Below are positions 1 to 12,885 of a stretch of DNA of 64,000 nucleotides, one piece after another; within the stretch, counting starts at the first letter, position 1, and every line of letters begins with the position of its first letter. Origin of the DNA: Cydia pomonella (Eukaryota > Arthropoda > Insecta > Lepidoptera > Tortricidae); NCBI RefSeq assembly GCF_033807575.1, contig NC_084711.1, positions 14,942,001 through 15,006,000 of the forward strand. Reading direction: 5' to 3'. Below the pieces are notes generated by a model. That model made no database searches. It was given only the letters and a program-made list of their open reading frames with translations, and was not told where the DNA came from. A program made the position numbers and the translations under genes.

Positions 1-2200
1 TGGTCTAGATTTGTTATAGTTTAAATTATGAAAAGATTTCATAATGAAAATCTCAATGATTCAACAACTATAAATTATTGTTTGCTTTGAAATGCGGATA
101 AATTATTACAATAATATGTACCCATTTAACAACATGTAAAACCTCATCAGGCATACCATATCCCCTGTTACTATCATCGCTAACTTCAGAAAGATTCCAG
201 ACATACCTGAAACAAACAAACATAAACGTTATATACGAGATTTTAAATACCTATCCCTTCTGAAATCGGTTCGCACGTTAGTCGGGCATCAATACATATT
301 TTAATGCGTGATCTGTAAGAGGCTTACGTCGTTTACATGCGCGCCTCTTTAGGTGCCATTCTGAATCTATGTAATTTATACGAGGAATATATTTCCAAAT
401 TCGTAATTGGAGTTATAAAGAACCAAGAGAATTACAATATAAGATTATTTCAAATAATACGGTATTTGTTGAAACTAGAGCGTGGGTAAAAAAACACATT
501 CCAATTCCTAATTAAAAGTTCCCTTAGGATATAAAAATCCTGAGAGAATCACAAATTTTCATTGGGCTCTGGCCGCTCTGGGGTAACAGATAATATTATC
601 CAATTGGTACTAACAAAGTGTAAATCAATGTAACTTGCGATGTAAGGTTATTAGATACCTAGAATGTCGTATTCCCATGCCCGAAAACACCAGAAACCTT
701 AGGAACAAAATTTGATACCTCAGAAATAGGATAGGATTTTCATGGTCAAATGAATAAAGTCCTTGGAAGTTTTAGTATTTAGTTCTGGCATCCTTTACGA
801 GCACCTGATCAAACATGTGGGGCGATAAGGGACACTTGATGTGAGACTTACAGATAACGTCGCCTTCCTGGCTGTAACACACATTGCTCCTTTTAAATTA
901 AAATAAAGTCCAACATACTTCAAAACAAGTAGAAGGAGTCATAACTGAAGAAAAGGAATACAACATGAACATAGGAAGAATATGCAAAAGAAAACTCCGA
1001 GCAAGTAATTTAGCGTAAACGAAACGCAAACTAAAGACCACAAAGGAGCACAAAGCCAAAGTAGCTTCCAGATCGTGGACATGAGTAAAAATCAAAACAT
1101 TGAAGCGTCTTCCGTTTCATATGCAAATGGGCCACGCTTTGTGAGACACACACGCAACACGAATAGAAGAGAAGAGGCTTTTTAAAACACTTTAAAAGGA
1201 CACAGTAGACGTACAGTGGATCAACTTTAATACTTGCGCCTTAACTTTACATTCATATGTCACCTCTTGCTTTTAGATATTGTAATACTTAGCTTTTAAT
1301 TTTACTAAAACAGCGGTCTTAAAATAAAAGTTCATAGTTTTTAAGTAATTCATTATTGTAATTTTTTATTTCTAAATAACTATATTTCATTAGGGGCTTT
1401 TTCTTCTTCGTACTTCATGTAACAAGATAAATCTTTATTCTAGGGGCATTTAAATCAGATTCCTCTAAGCTTCAAGTTTTTAAATTATGGTAGAGCAGGT
1501 ATAGTGTTTCTACGATGCTGTTGTTTCGAATCGGGAGAGTTGTTTGCAATACCTTGTGCTTTTATGGACATGTTCGTTGTTCTTTTTGCCTATGAGTGCG
1601 TCGCGTCAGGATCGACTGCTTTTTATAGCAGCTATTGTGATGCTGCTTAGTATGCGCAGTGTCCATCGGCGGAGCGGAGCAATGATACAATGTGGACACG
1701 TAAAGTATACGACCGAGATAGTTAAATGTATGTCGGCAAATTCAAGAAGCGAATGTTATAGCGCATACGTAAAGTGGGTCCAGCTATTATATGTTTGAAC
1801 GGCATCTTTGTCTGCGTTCCCGTCGTCTGTGAATTATACCACTCTTTGAATTTGTTTCACGTCGTCAGTTTTGCCGCAAAGCAGCCATTATTAAATTGCG
1901 TTTTCCGATCGAAGTTCATGTCCCTTTAATTCAGTTCGCCGTGTTGGATTGATGTCCCATTATATGCAAGTCAGGCTGCCGGCCCATGGTCAAAATTTCA
2001 ATAGCTCAGAGCGATTGAACTGGCACGTGTAACTTTTTTTGCGAAATTCTTTGGAATTCTTTTATATTACTGAGGAATCGGAGGTCGAGTCGTTATTATG
2101 CAACATTGTAATGGGGTCTGGACTGGACCAATTTGAATTTTTATACGATTATGATTACATGTTTGGTTTTATAGCGTCATTCTTAGATTTTGGCAAATAT
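1..2200. other. AT-rich unassigned sequence
   Basis: I see no coding frame, RNA gene or recognisable transposon here. Open frames on both strands stay below about 85 codons and show no motif. It could be intergenic or intronic. Confidence 0.5.
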
Positions 2201-2620
2201 ATTGCTTGATAATTGGTTTACAAATATGTGGCCTTGTCCTTATGAAGCTTAAGGGAACAGGATTACTACAATACTTAATGGTTCGAGTAGCGATGTCTCC
2301 TACAGCGGAGGCGGTAAACTGGCGGTGCCGGCTACTTTCTACGCGACCTCGAAATGCTGCATTCACTTTCCTCACGACTTACACCGGTTACGCAACCAAC
2401 GCGACCGACATATCGCGTTGCTCCTCCGTCACGTCCGACTATTTACTCTAACGACATCAAAGTTGTCCGACATCGTCATTAAACCTCTTCTTCAAATATT
2501 ATCCAATCACAAACTTTCTATAATGTGTTATTTACATCACACTAAAAAGCACATAAAGGACCTTCGAACCATCGCGAACGGATGGAAGACTTGAAAAATA
2601 TGTTCGCAGATTATTTGAAG
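2200..2620. other. GC-raised block, function unknown
   Basis: Base composition rises above the surroundings and CpG is frequent between about 2280 and 2480. Overlapping frames of 68-89 codons exist on both strands but none resembles a protein I know. It may be a diverged exon, a regulatory block or chance. Confidence 0.2.
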
Positions 2621-3058
2621 GCCAGATAAAAACGCCAGGTGCCTTGCCTCTTGTGTCCAAGGCCAGTGTTTCCTAGAGCTGCATTTAGGTTTCGTTTTAT
2701 TCTTTATTCGTTGCATGTCCCTTCAGAGCCGCTTGCGTGCGGCCCAAACCAGTTTGAGAGCTATTCTCCACTCCGATCGTAAAGCAGTGTGCCCATTACA
2801 ATCTAAAATTTTATTTCTTTTCTCTGATGGAATTGTTGTCGTAATTGATCTAAGCATGCTTTATTACAACCACGCACGTAAGTAATAATGGAATAGGCGA
2901 TCACTGCATGATTCTTGAGATTTTTTTTATAACGAGAGAAAATACCATAGAAGAATTTATGTACCTATATCGTAAAGATTAGTACTTTCGAATAATCCTT
3001 ATAAATATGAAAATTGCACTGTATTTAAAAGTTATGAACGACCATGTGTATGTGGCTT
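2620..3058. other. unassigned sequence
   Basis: No gene, repeat or structured site is visible. Confidence 0.4.
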
Positions 3059-3290
3059 TAGACGGCAAAAGTGGAAAAGCAGGAGCAAAACATGAGGGGC
3101 GGGCTGCAAATTCGGCTTTTTCTTAGAAGCCTCCGACAACTGCGCAGCGCGGCAACAGGAAGTGGGGACGGACTTAGTTTATGTAACCTAATCACCTGCC
3201 GAGCTCGAGGCCAGCGCAGGCGCAACGATTTGGAGGAATCAAGGCCATGCCACACAAAATGCGAGCTAAACCCATACATATTATAACTAT
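3058..3290. other. GC-raised block, function unknown
   Basis: A purine-rich, CpG-containing stretch stands out from the AT-rich background and is open in frames on both strands (71 and 73 codons). Double openness in GC-richer DNA is commonly fortuitous, and the predicted peptides are basic and unrecognised. I infer only that it is compositionally distinct. Confidence 0.2.
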
Positions 3291-6100
3291 CCCTCGCCTC
3301 CTATAGCAGGATGTTGCATAAGCTTTGTTGTTTTGTTATCCTTCGAGTCCACGTCGCATTTTAGATTAGTTTTTTGTGCATCCCGCATTTTATTTCTTAT
3401 TCTTATATAGGGCATACGAAATTGAACGTTAATAATGAATACGGTGGTTCTAAACCGTGGACGTGTCTCATATTAACTTAGAAGAGTGACTTAAATATTC
3501 ACATCGAAGTTGTTTGCGTCGGAGGAAGTTTGTTGAGAGCATCAAACTATAGTCGTTCCCACGTCGTCGCTTTTACACCTCCGATATACGAACGCGGTCT
3601 TAAAAGTGAATCATTTTTCACCTAAAGTTTTCCGATTCCCTGCGAGTCCTTTTGAATTTTTACTCGTTTACAGCTTGCATCGCGGAGCACGGGAAGGAAA
3701 CTTTTAGACTAAATGGGCTGGAGGGAAATTGAGACACCGCAAGATGAGTGGGTATCTGACGGTACTCTAAATAAACACGCTGGATTTTTACTACAGCTGA
3801 GCGTTTCCAAGAATATTCTCTTCGATTTTTAGCCTTGAATTCGGTATAAAATAACGGTAATACCTATACGAGAGTGAATTATGTTTCGACACCCATGTCA
3901 TTTATTCGGATACCTATCATTTAGGAATATCAATTTTACAACATAAAATAAATATCTCAATGCATTCATTCGCTGCCATATAAGGCGATACGATCAGAAA
4001 AAAGTTCACCGGGGGAATTCCGCCGCGAGAAATTTTGTGGGTGATCCCAAAAGGGCACAATCCCCTGCTTTTAGATACGTTGCCAGGGGCAACGCGTGTC
4101 TGTCCCGGCCCTACTGTGTGTAGCACACATTGTGTAATAGAGAATAGACTTAAACAGACAATATTTAACTGCGTTTTAATTGTGCTGGCTGTTGACATCG
4201 CTTGAATTATTCGGGGTTCAACACTGATTTATGCGACAGAGAACAAAAAATAAAAATATCAATCATTACCTTCATATTAAGGTAGAATAAAATTAAAAGG
4301 AGATGGATGAGACATGGCTGCATACGAGCAGTTATTTATTCAAACGTTCAGTTTTACGAGACGGATTTTAACGTCCTGGTTTATTTAAGGCATCATAAAC
4401 ATGAAAGGCAAATTTATGGAAACTAATGTATGTGTGTGTGTTAGTGTTAAGCACTTTAAAATATTTAGATTGCTTGGCAAATGTGATTATAATCAATATG
4501 GCTACAGAGCAACACAATAATGCTACATCAATTATTGTTAAGCATACTGCTTAATATTTTTTACATGTACTGTACACTAAGTATAATAAAGTACTTCCCG
4601 CCATACTCTTACATTCGTGTACATAACTGATAAATGACTTGGTTACAGAAACAAGCTATTTGACCTTTTACTACCTGATAAAATAGCGGCTGCAGACACC
4701 TTTGCACTTCAAAGGATAAACATTCCAACTGCTCAAAAGTATTCCTATAATTATGGCGTTTTTCCTTTGGATGACTGATCGCAACAAATGCGCAGGTGGT
4801 AATCAAAACAACAGTTTTATTTGAAATGTTAACGCAATTAAATGAATTGTAAATGCGAAGTTATTCCATTTATAGGACGGTACATATTTTGCTGTTGTAC
4901 TTATGCTAGGTACTAACACTAACAAAAACAATGGCATTTGTCTGGAATTTACTAGCAGTTATAAAGCAGTTTTAACTTCATGAGCTATGACCGAGCGTTT
5001 TTAATAGCATATTTACGTACAGATAATGCGTAAGTATTTTATGTATTTATTCATAAGCTATGGTGAGGCAGCTGATAATAATATATACCTATATCTAATG
5101 CTAGTATCAATATGCACATATTAAATAAGTCGCCTATCGTCTAGAACTGTATTTGGCACGAACTTAAAAAAAAGTAAAATTACTGAAAATATATTCAGTG
5201 GCAGCTATTTATAAAATCGCGTGGGACCTCCATAATTTTATGTAACTAATATGTATAAATGTATTGAAAAATATTGCGAAAACTCTTCCACCCTAAAATA
5301 TAGACCTACTGCAGTTGACTATTAATTTAGGTATGACAGACTGGCTTAACTTAACCCTATGTAAAAAATCAACTGCGTAACCATAAATCCGTTTTACATT
5401 AAGTTATAAATCCCAAACAAGAGCAAGCCCTGACCTCTGTTAATTACAACTTTGTCAATGCTCTGCTAAACGTAGCTAGAAACACAATTCACCACCACAA
5501 TGTCCACAATACGCTGGCAACGTTTACACCACATCTAAAAGTATAATGCCCCCGCGTAGACCATGATATTTTTCAAAAGATCTCTATGAATTATTTATTT
5601 CTCACGTAGACACACCATTACAATTATTTCTTTTTCTACAGAAACGAGTCATGAATAATAAGTGGCCGGACTCGGAACCGTCGTATGCGGCGAAATAAGT
5701 TCAGTCCTAATTTGAATCATACTTGAATCGTCTGGCAGACTTGAGATCAGCGAAGCCGGACCGAAAATGTTTTCGTTATAGAATGTACATTACCTCCAAA
5801 GTTTCAAATGATAGGCATAGCATAGCAAAACTGCACAGACTTAAATATAAATAGTGCATAAAATAATTTTGAATAAACTCTTTAGTAAAGTAGTCATGAT
5901 GTACTTAGAACATTCAATCTATGATAAAACGGAGAAAGACACGAGTAAAGTCAAGCCAGAATAATTGGTTCGCTTTCATAAGTCGGATATTATAAACTTC
6001 ACATAAAAGTTACGAGAACATTTCAAATAAAGATACAAAGTATGCTTGTTAAATATAAGAAAATAATTGACTTCACAAATTCTTCAAACAACGAGAGACT
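3290..6100. other. AT-rich unassigned sequence
   Basis: No gene, TIR pair, LINE tail or long palindrome is visible. Short purine-rich and CpG-containing stretches occur, for example near 4000-4130, but without structure I can name. Confidence 0.45.
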
Positions 6101-6580
6101 TAACTTAAAATGAGCTTATTGACGAATGTACAATTCTACACTAATTCTCAATCGATTCGAACGCGCGCGAAGCACCTTTACTGTCGCTTCCACGTATCTA
6201 TTAATTTTCATAACGATCGTAAATTGCTTTATCACGTCGCATTCTCAGTACCCAAAGATCGATTCCAACCTGCCTACCTGCGAGTTCAAACCTTCCAACC
6301 GCACAACGCAGCGAAGAATCGGAACGTAAACACAGGAGGTTAACGACCGGAGTTCAACTTGACACATTTCTGGGCGGCCCAATTGTGCGGGATGGTCGCG
6401 GCTTGCACAACGGGAAGACGCTTGCCCTTCGCAACTCGGCGGCGAATTCACTTTTTAAAAGTAATAAATGCCACAGCCCTGTTTATGACCATTCGGTAAT
6501 GCGGTGTGGCTTTACTCACACATGGTTTTGGCGCCATACTTCACGAGTTCCATGCCTTTGTTGTTACTGTAAAACTTAAC
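6100..6580. other. weakly GC-raised block with short open frames
   Basis: Three short overlapping frames (64-77 codons) lie on the + strand and one on the - strand. None has a recognisable domain. I cannot tell a diverged exon from chance. Confidence 0.15.
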
Positions 6581-8500
6581 TATCCTCCCCAATTAAATAG
6601 AAAACTGGTGGTTTGCAAGAATGAATAGAATTACTCAGATTAGAAACCTAGAATGTGTGAACTTAACATGTTTGGTCTTCTGCTAGATATAAATTCAATG
6701 CCTAGGCTACATAATTTTAGGAACGTAATTGCATTATCCTTTCTACCACCCGTGTTTGATAAATTTCCGATCAAAATGTTAGAGGGTCCGTTGCGCGTAA
6801 TATGGCCAACCCTGATCTTTGTACAAACGATGAAGACGAGATTTCTGATGAAATAAAAAAAATGTAATTTGTTGAGGTATCAAGCCATTACATTACACAC
6901 TCAAATACAAATATACAATTAAATTTCTCTAAACTAAATTAAATAGGTGCAGCTGATGCATTCTTATGGTTGAATACCTAGATTTTGATGGACGTTAGTG
7001 TCAAAATACTGTTTTGCTAGTTAACCTAATTAGTTAACTATCCTTTCTATTAATTTCTAAACAAAATATCGAGATGGTATGTATAATAACCCTAAAAATG
7101 TGGACGGTCATACAAGACAGTTAACGGGGTAAAGGGTTGGCTATCGGAATGTTGAGGAAAGAATTGGAATGGATACAGTTTCTTTTAGATTCTGCTTGCG
7201 TCACTGAGGGATGCAACAAAAAATGCAGGTAGGGGCCCGAGCAACGACCCCTAGGATTTTAATGGTGACGTCATCAAACAAAGATGGCTCCGCATGGTGG
7301 AACTTCAAATTCAACTATGTGAACTGAGCACTATGATACATATAGGTTTATCTAGTGTGTGAAATTAAGCAGGTTTTTCCCCATATAATTTTGGTTTGCT
7401 TGTTTAGTGAGTCGTTGGTTTTTCGTGTGGTTTTAACTTAACATAGCTTACGGAACTGGCAAGCATAAACCATTCAAATTTGAGACATTCGCGGTTTTGA
7501 ATTTCCGCTACGTTCCAAGAATCCTTTTGAATGAGCACGCATGCGCGTCCAAATTTTATGTTATTTTTTGCTTTCCTTTAAGTGTAACTATACAATTTGC
7601 ACTAGCTTGGAGTCATTGACCTCTCGCCAGCTGTTTACTATTGTAAGTCGAGTGCGCATTGGTAAGACGAGTTACTAAGGCATCATACCGGTACACTCTT
7701 TTATTCGATCCGTAACAAAAGAGCCGTGAATAATGACATCATTATTTTCTACACAAGCAGTCGCGATAATGAGGACGACGAACAAACGATAGTTGTAAAA
7801 GTCGACATAGTCGCGCGAATCAAGATCACACATCCATCACTGCCAAATAAAAGCTTCATGCTTATAGATACAACTATTCTTGATCAAACGGACTTTTAAA
7901 GAACACGCAGCATTATTAAGGTTATTCTTATATGAATGTTTCAATAGAATATTAAGCAGTTTTAGCCCGCGTATTGAATTAAAGTTGTGTAGTTAAAGTA
8001 CGGGCGTGGGCCATGAGGAAGAATATATTTAGAAGAGTATAGTAGCTCCACAAACCCACAACAGCTGTGCATGGGCGCAACACATGCGTGCACCCCTGTG
8101 ACACACACACATGAAGGGAAATAAACGTAGACCCAACGTAAACACGCGCAGGTTATGTTATGTGTACCAGATGCCCCTATAGAGAGAGATGAATATATAT
8201 ACGAATGATGGGATAGACAAGATAAGATAATCACGCTAGTCGTGTTTCGGTTTGACAACGTGCAAGGAGCTATTAATTAAGCATTGTCGAATGAAGGTCG
8301 AGAAATAATATGATGTACCTAATAAAAATTATCATGATAAAACATCGTGTGTATAATATTTCGGTATATACATATTTAATACGGTGCTAGTATTCAGGGC
8401 ATTGATGCTATTGACGTAGCGTACATTGCTCCTGAGTGTAGAAAACAGTTGTAAGAAAGATAAACACAGGCCAGTCGAGGCCGTTTGTTAATTAACATAC
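6580..8500. other. unassigned sequence
   Basis: No gene or repeat is recognised. A short stretch near 7225-7285 has GGGGCCC and CCCCTAGG motifs followed by a TGACGTCA octamer (the CRE/ATF-type palindrome), which may be coincidence. Confidence 0.35.
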
Positions 8501-8760
8501 AGATAGTTTAATAAAAGGCAGGAAGCAGGCAACGAGGGGAGGAGGCGATGAAGCGGTAAAAATAGACGGGGGCGACACGACTCACGACAGACACGAGATC
8601 GATCGCCGATGCGACTGCACCGGCCGACAATCAATAATAGATGCCACGGACGTTCCCGCACGCCATTTCACTTTTCAATTAGGAATCAATTTTGGATTAG
8701 TCTGGATAGGCGTGCAAGTAACCTGCAGACTGGCTATATTATACTCTTCACTTTTTAGAC
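8500..8760. promoter_or_regulatory. candidate regulatory block
   Basis: A CpG-richer stretch without open reading frames contains AATCAATAAT- and GGATTA-type motifs that homeodomain proteins can bind, and it is flanked by TTAATTAA-like sites at about 8274 and 8490. This is only compositional evidence. Conservation in other moths would be needed to call it an enhancer. Confidence 0.12.
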
Positions 8761-9560
8761 AATGGCAAAAGGTTCGTAAAAAAAAGATTTTTTGCATGCC
8801 ACCTATTTCAGTGGCATGATTAGATGGGCTAAAGTTTGCATCGTGGAATTGTGACGATGTTGTTGGTAAAATATAGCAGGTAAGCTACCTTTCTACCTTT
8901 CACAAGTATTACATCCTAAATAGCAAATAAATATTATCCCCTACATTATTGAAAAAGTTGCAATAGGACAATTAAATATAAGAATAAATATACTTCAGAA
9001 TTGATTCAACCGTCATTTGGTGTAATACATATTTTAAAGACATAAGTAGTGGTTTTATATATCGACGCATATTTAGTAGACTACAAATAAATAAATTGTA
9101 ACCAGAACCCTTTGTTACCTTATTAATAAGACAAGTAGGTAATGGAAACCTTAAAGAAACTTAAACTCATCGGTAAGTAAAGTTTATAGTCATTGGCTTC
9201 GAAATAACTCTCTTATCGGATCAGATACTGTCAATATAAAGAGCCTCGTGTCATGTTTATGGTATAAACCTAGAGATCCGTTTGTGTTTTGTTTCGAATA
9301 GTGAAGGATAATACTATCTCCATATACAACATCAAAGTTTTCTTTTATGTTTCATTCTGTTCTATTATTACCTTGGGCCTTCATGGGAAACAATAACATG
9401 GGTCCTTAAGATAAAATATTTGGGTCACCCCGAGACCTTTCTGACACAAATACTGATTTCCTTGACCTGAGAAACATTTAAGTTGCAGAGTTTCACGTAA
9501 ACAGGAAATAAATAAGTTAGTTGTTCAACGTTTTAAATTAATTAAAATGGAAGCCGTAAG
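8760..9560. other. unassigned AT-rich sequence
   Basis: Nothing recognised. Confidence 0.45.
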
Positions 9561-9760
9561 TAATTGCGGATGTGGCTTGGCGTCCCGTGGGGACATTCGG
9601 CGCAGCTGATATTTTTAACGCAACCAGACGACATTGGGGCAGGTCAGGCGCAGGCACTCCACCGTAAACCCTAAAGCACTAGGGGAGTATGTAGGTCATG
9701 CAGGGAACAACGGACGGCCGCCAGCCGGAAAGCAAATTCTTTTTCACTTTTTTTATTGCA
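9560..9760. other. GC-raised block, function unknown
   Basis: The stretch around 9575-9735 is clearly more GC-rich than its flanks and is partly open on + (81 codons from 9634). The peptide is not recognised. Confidence 0.15.
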
Positions 9761-10079
9761 CTCAAAGTCAGTGCAGCGTGAAGCGGTTTATCGGGGAAAT
9801 TGTGTGGGGTCAGTTAAGTGCAGTGCACCTGCTGATAAGAAAGCTAATAACATGGATGTACTGTCTTTTTGCGCAATAATATTTATGAACGTCTAGAATG
9901 AGCAAAGATAAACGTAAAGTTGATACATTCACATAACTTAAGTAGGTACCCGATCGATCCGTAAATATTAAAACAAGGCGATATGTTATTTGATCGGTGG
10001 ATTCTTTTTCTAATGCCATCTTGATTACCAAAAGATAAAAAAAGTTTTTTTTTGTAATCGTCGGGTTGAAATCGGTGGG

Positions 10080-10800
10080 AACGCCGCAGGAGTCCCACCG
10101 CAAGCATTATGGCGCATCTCACTTCGCTCAAGCAAAACCTCGTCTAGACGCCGTTCCGTATAATTTAACACTTCCATTATAAACGAACCTGGTTATTCAT
10201 TTTACTTTCGTTTTATTAATAATCGAATAAATAAACATTCAATGGATCCGCGCGTATTTGTTCATAATTCTTTCATACCTTTCGTGTCGCGAGACGGGTG
10301 GTCCCTAAAATCGATGATCGATTCGAGGGAATTTACTATTTTTAGAGCTGCAATTGGTATTGCAAATGATTCACCTACTCTTTGCTTTTCCAATTCTCGA
10401 ATATGTTTTACAGTTTCGTTTTGGTCAGCGTCGGTTGTTGGTGAGTCAGCGCTAGGTATTCGAGGCAGCAACCCTTTGTTATCGCAGTGTAAACGACCAC
10501 GGCGGACGGTCGGCGCGTCCTTCAGCCGATGAGACCTTGGATGGATTTAGACGGGGTTCGATGGACTCGCCGCTTGTCATTTGTTTTGCTATCCTCGTAG
10601 ACTGCGTTATCTGCTGAGAAAACAAGGGTTATTTGATGCCTCGTGCTCGTTTTTCAAATTTCAGCGAGATTTGAAATGCCATTCTTATTTTGAGTTTCGG
10701 GAACCTGATTCGGGAGGTCGTCCACCGCGGGAACCTTGGCCGATTTTAAACGCAAGTTCAACGATCGATGTCCGATTCACCATCGTTTTATAACTTTCCC
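10080..10800. other. GC-raised block with a possible exon on the minus strand
   Basis: This is the most gene-like piece of the repeat-poor left end. On the minus strand, codons from about 10471 to 10262 read a hydrophilic peptide ending in a TGA, with an AG dinucleotide upstream that could be a splice acceptor. On the plus strand a 96-codon frame overlaps it. I recognise no family in either. It may be a terminal exon, a decayed gene piece or chance. Confidence 0.15.
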
Positions 10801-11295
10801 CAACGATAAAGTTTACGTCTGAACTTTGTTTCTTCATGACCCGGTGTAGATATAAATACATTGGCCAGATGCCCTGTAAAATGTAACGGTACATTATATT
10901 TTAAAGTGTAAAAATAATTCTCCAGCTTGTTTTAGTGCCAGGTTAAAAGTGTTTATTTATAAAAAAAGGTGAAATATAAAGTTTTTATTACAGTAGGTTG
11001 TGTAAAATACCCTGACCATGGTAATTTATGAAGTTTGTGCGGGAATGTTTCCTGAAGTATGGAATTTATGTGACACCGCCAGACCTTGGCCGAATTTAGT
11101 AGGGTCAATGTCATAGCATCGCTTTCTCCGCGACTCGCGTGCATCGCACTCTCCTATTGTTGTACTTGTGTTTACATCACATTTTTTGCAAAAATAGCTT
11201 GTTAGTGCTTAAGGGCGGTTTTTCATTAGGTACATTTTATTGATGCACGCTAAAGTGTGATGAATGAGCCACTTCAAAAGAGTCTTGTAAGTTTC
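10800..11295. other. unassigned AT-rich sequence
   Basis: Nothing recognised. Confidence 0.4.
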
Positions 11296-11396
11296 TTAAA
11301 TGTAAAGGAGTCCACCAGTGTGCGTGCACCGTGCGGCACAAGCACTTTTGTACTGAATATGACTGTGCCACACACTGGTGGAATTCCGCCTTAACT
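11295..11396. mobile_element. MITE-like inverted repeat with CCACCAGTGTG arms
   Basis: The left part carries AAGGAGTCCACCAGTGTG and the right part the reverse complement with CACACTGGTGGAATTCC, about 60 bases apart. TTAA occurs at both outer edges, as piggyBac-type elements would leave, but the arms are diverged and the left edge is uncertain. No transposase is encoded. I infer a short non-autonomous DNA element. Confidence 0.5.
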
Positions 11397-11448
11397 TAGT
11401 TCTAGAGAACATCAAAAACCTAGTTCCTATAAAAAATGTTATTACTGT

Positions 11449-11530
11449 ACAGTCGGCACCAAATAGAGTGACGGCCAAATATATGTAACACACCTTTATT
11501 ATTATAAAAATAAGTATGTGCCGATCGATA
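11449..11530. mobile_element. possible fragment of TACAGTC-type MITE
   Basis: It begins with TACAGTCGGCACCAAATA, resembling the terminal TACAGTC of the elements at 16842 and 43334, and a GTGCCGA copy in inverse orientation lies near 11519. The right side is too diverged to fix an end. Confidence 0.3.
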
Positions 11531-12805
11531 CCGAATGTACAATGTATGTATGTAGGTTTAATTCCGTCCTTAACCTTTTTAGCAACTTATAGTTTAATAG
11601 TATAAAATATGCACAGTTAATCCAAGTGTGATCTAAATTAACCCATACAGGTAAGTACCTACGTATTATGTCTACCGATAATATAGTTGGAAGTTAGTTC
11701 GAGTGTCCGAACAAACACTCGATATATCTCGACCACAAGTACTACATATTTGCTCAGCGCAATTGATTCGGCAAATAACGCTTAAATATATACACACACA
11801 TGCTTTACATGTACAATGATGCTTTTTCGAGGAAATGGAGGGAAATAGAGTCAATGAACTCTAAAGAAAAACATACGTAGGTGGAAACATGCGTATATAT
11901 GAAGCGAGAACTTACGTATACAATTAGTCTTTGGCGAATTTGTATGTGAAAAATATACACACATATTATGTACATAAATAACGCTTCCTCATTTCTGAAA
12001 AGAAAATATTAGGGATTATACTTTCTAACGACTCGTGTACAGTATTCGCATCAGCCCTAACAAATACCTAAATCTAAACATGGAGTTGGCAAAAAAACTG
12101 GCGTTGATTATTCAGGACAGGACTGCTTTGACCACCAAACATTCAGTATATTAAAGGAACTTACTGTACGAAATTACTTATTAACTTATCTGGTATGGGT
12201 ATGATGGCCGTATTTGTTCTACGTGACCGCGTGGTAATGACAACAGTGTCCGTCTCTTTACACCGTGTGGTGCTAAAAAGTGACAATTATTATATCACGT
12301 GAATAAAGCCAACCATAATACACCTGCTACAGGACCTGTTACCGAATAATAAGTACATCACTTTTAAAAATATATTTTCAAATATTTTTTGGAAGATTAA
12401 CATCCCAGATCCCAGTCCTTCTCATCCTTAGCCATTATACTTACCAAGGTTATCCTTATCATGGGTTATCACCGCTCTGCATATTTGACTAAGTAAGCGC
12501 GGTTCCCTTGGACCCCTTTATCGTTCGTAAAACACGATAACGCGGAAGGAGTGCCCTTCGCATGCTATCTGTTACGTTACGTTGAATCCGTCTAAATAGC
12601 GGTTAGACATGTAAGCCCTTTTTTGCTTCGGCTGGACCATATCTTTCCCATAGTCAACTCTGAAGGAGTTATAACGTTTATTTTTTAATTTATTTTATTG
12701 ATAAACTAATAATATCGTAAGGAAACTTGTCTATCCAAATCCAATAAGGCCTACTTTTCCTTTTAAGTAAAAATGTCAGATATAGATATTTTCTTTCTTG
12801 AGATG
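11531..12805. other. unassigned AT-rich sequence
   Basis: Nothing recognised. Confidence 0.4.
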
Positions 12806-12885
12806 GGGTAGCCGAGCCGAGTGAACTCCAAGTTCCCTTCGTAAGCCGTAGCAAAAAACGCTAGTGATGATGATGATGAATAAAT
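12806..12885 (+). mobile_element. possible retroelement 3' tail with (GAT)n end
   Basis: A GGGTAGCCGAGCC block resembles the GGGTAGCTGAGCC block at about 32688 that follows an RTE-like C-terminus. It is followed by AACGCTAG, also seen at the SINE 3' end near 35700, and then by GAT repeats at about 12866-12880. Retroelements of this kind often end in short tandem repeats. The match is short, so the family is uncertain. Confidence 0.35.

Noticed and set aside
7225..7290. TGACGTCA (CRE-like) promoter
   Set aside because: A single octamer with no TATA, initiator or following open frame is expected by chance in 64 kb.
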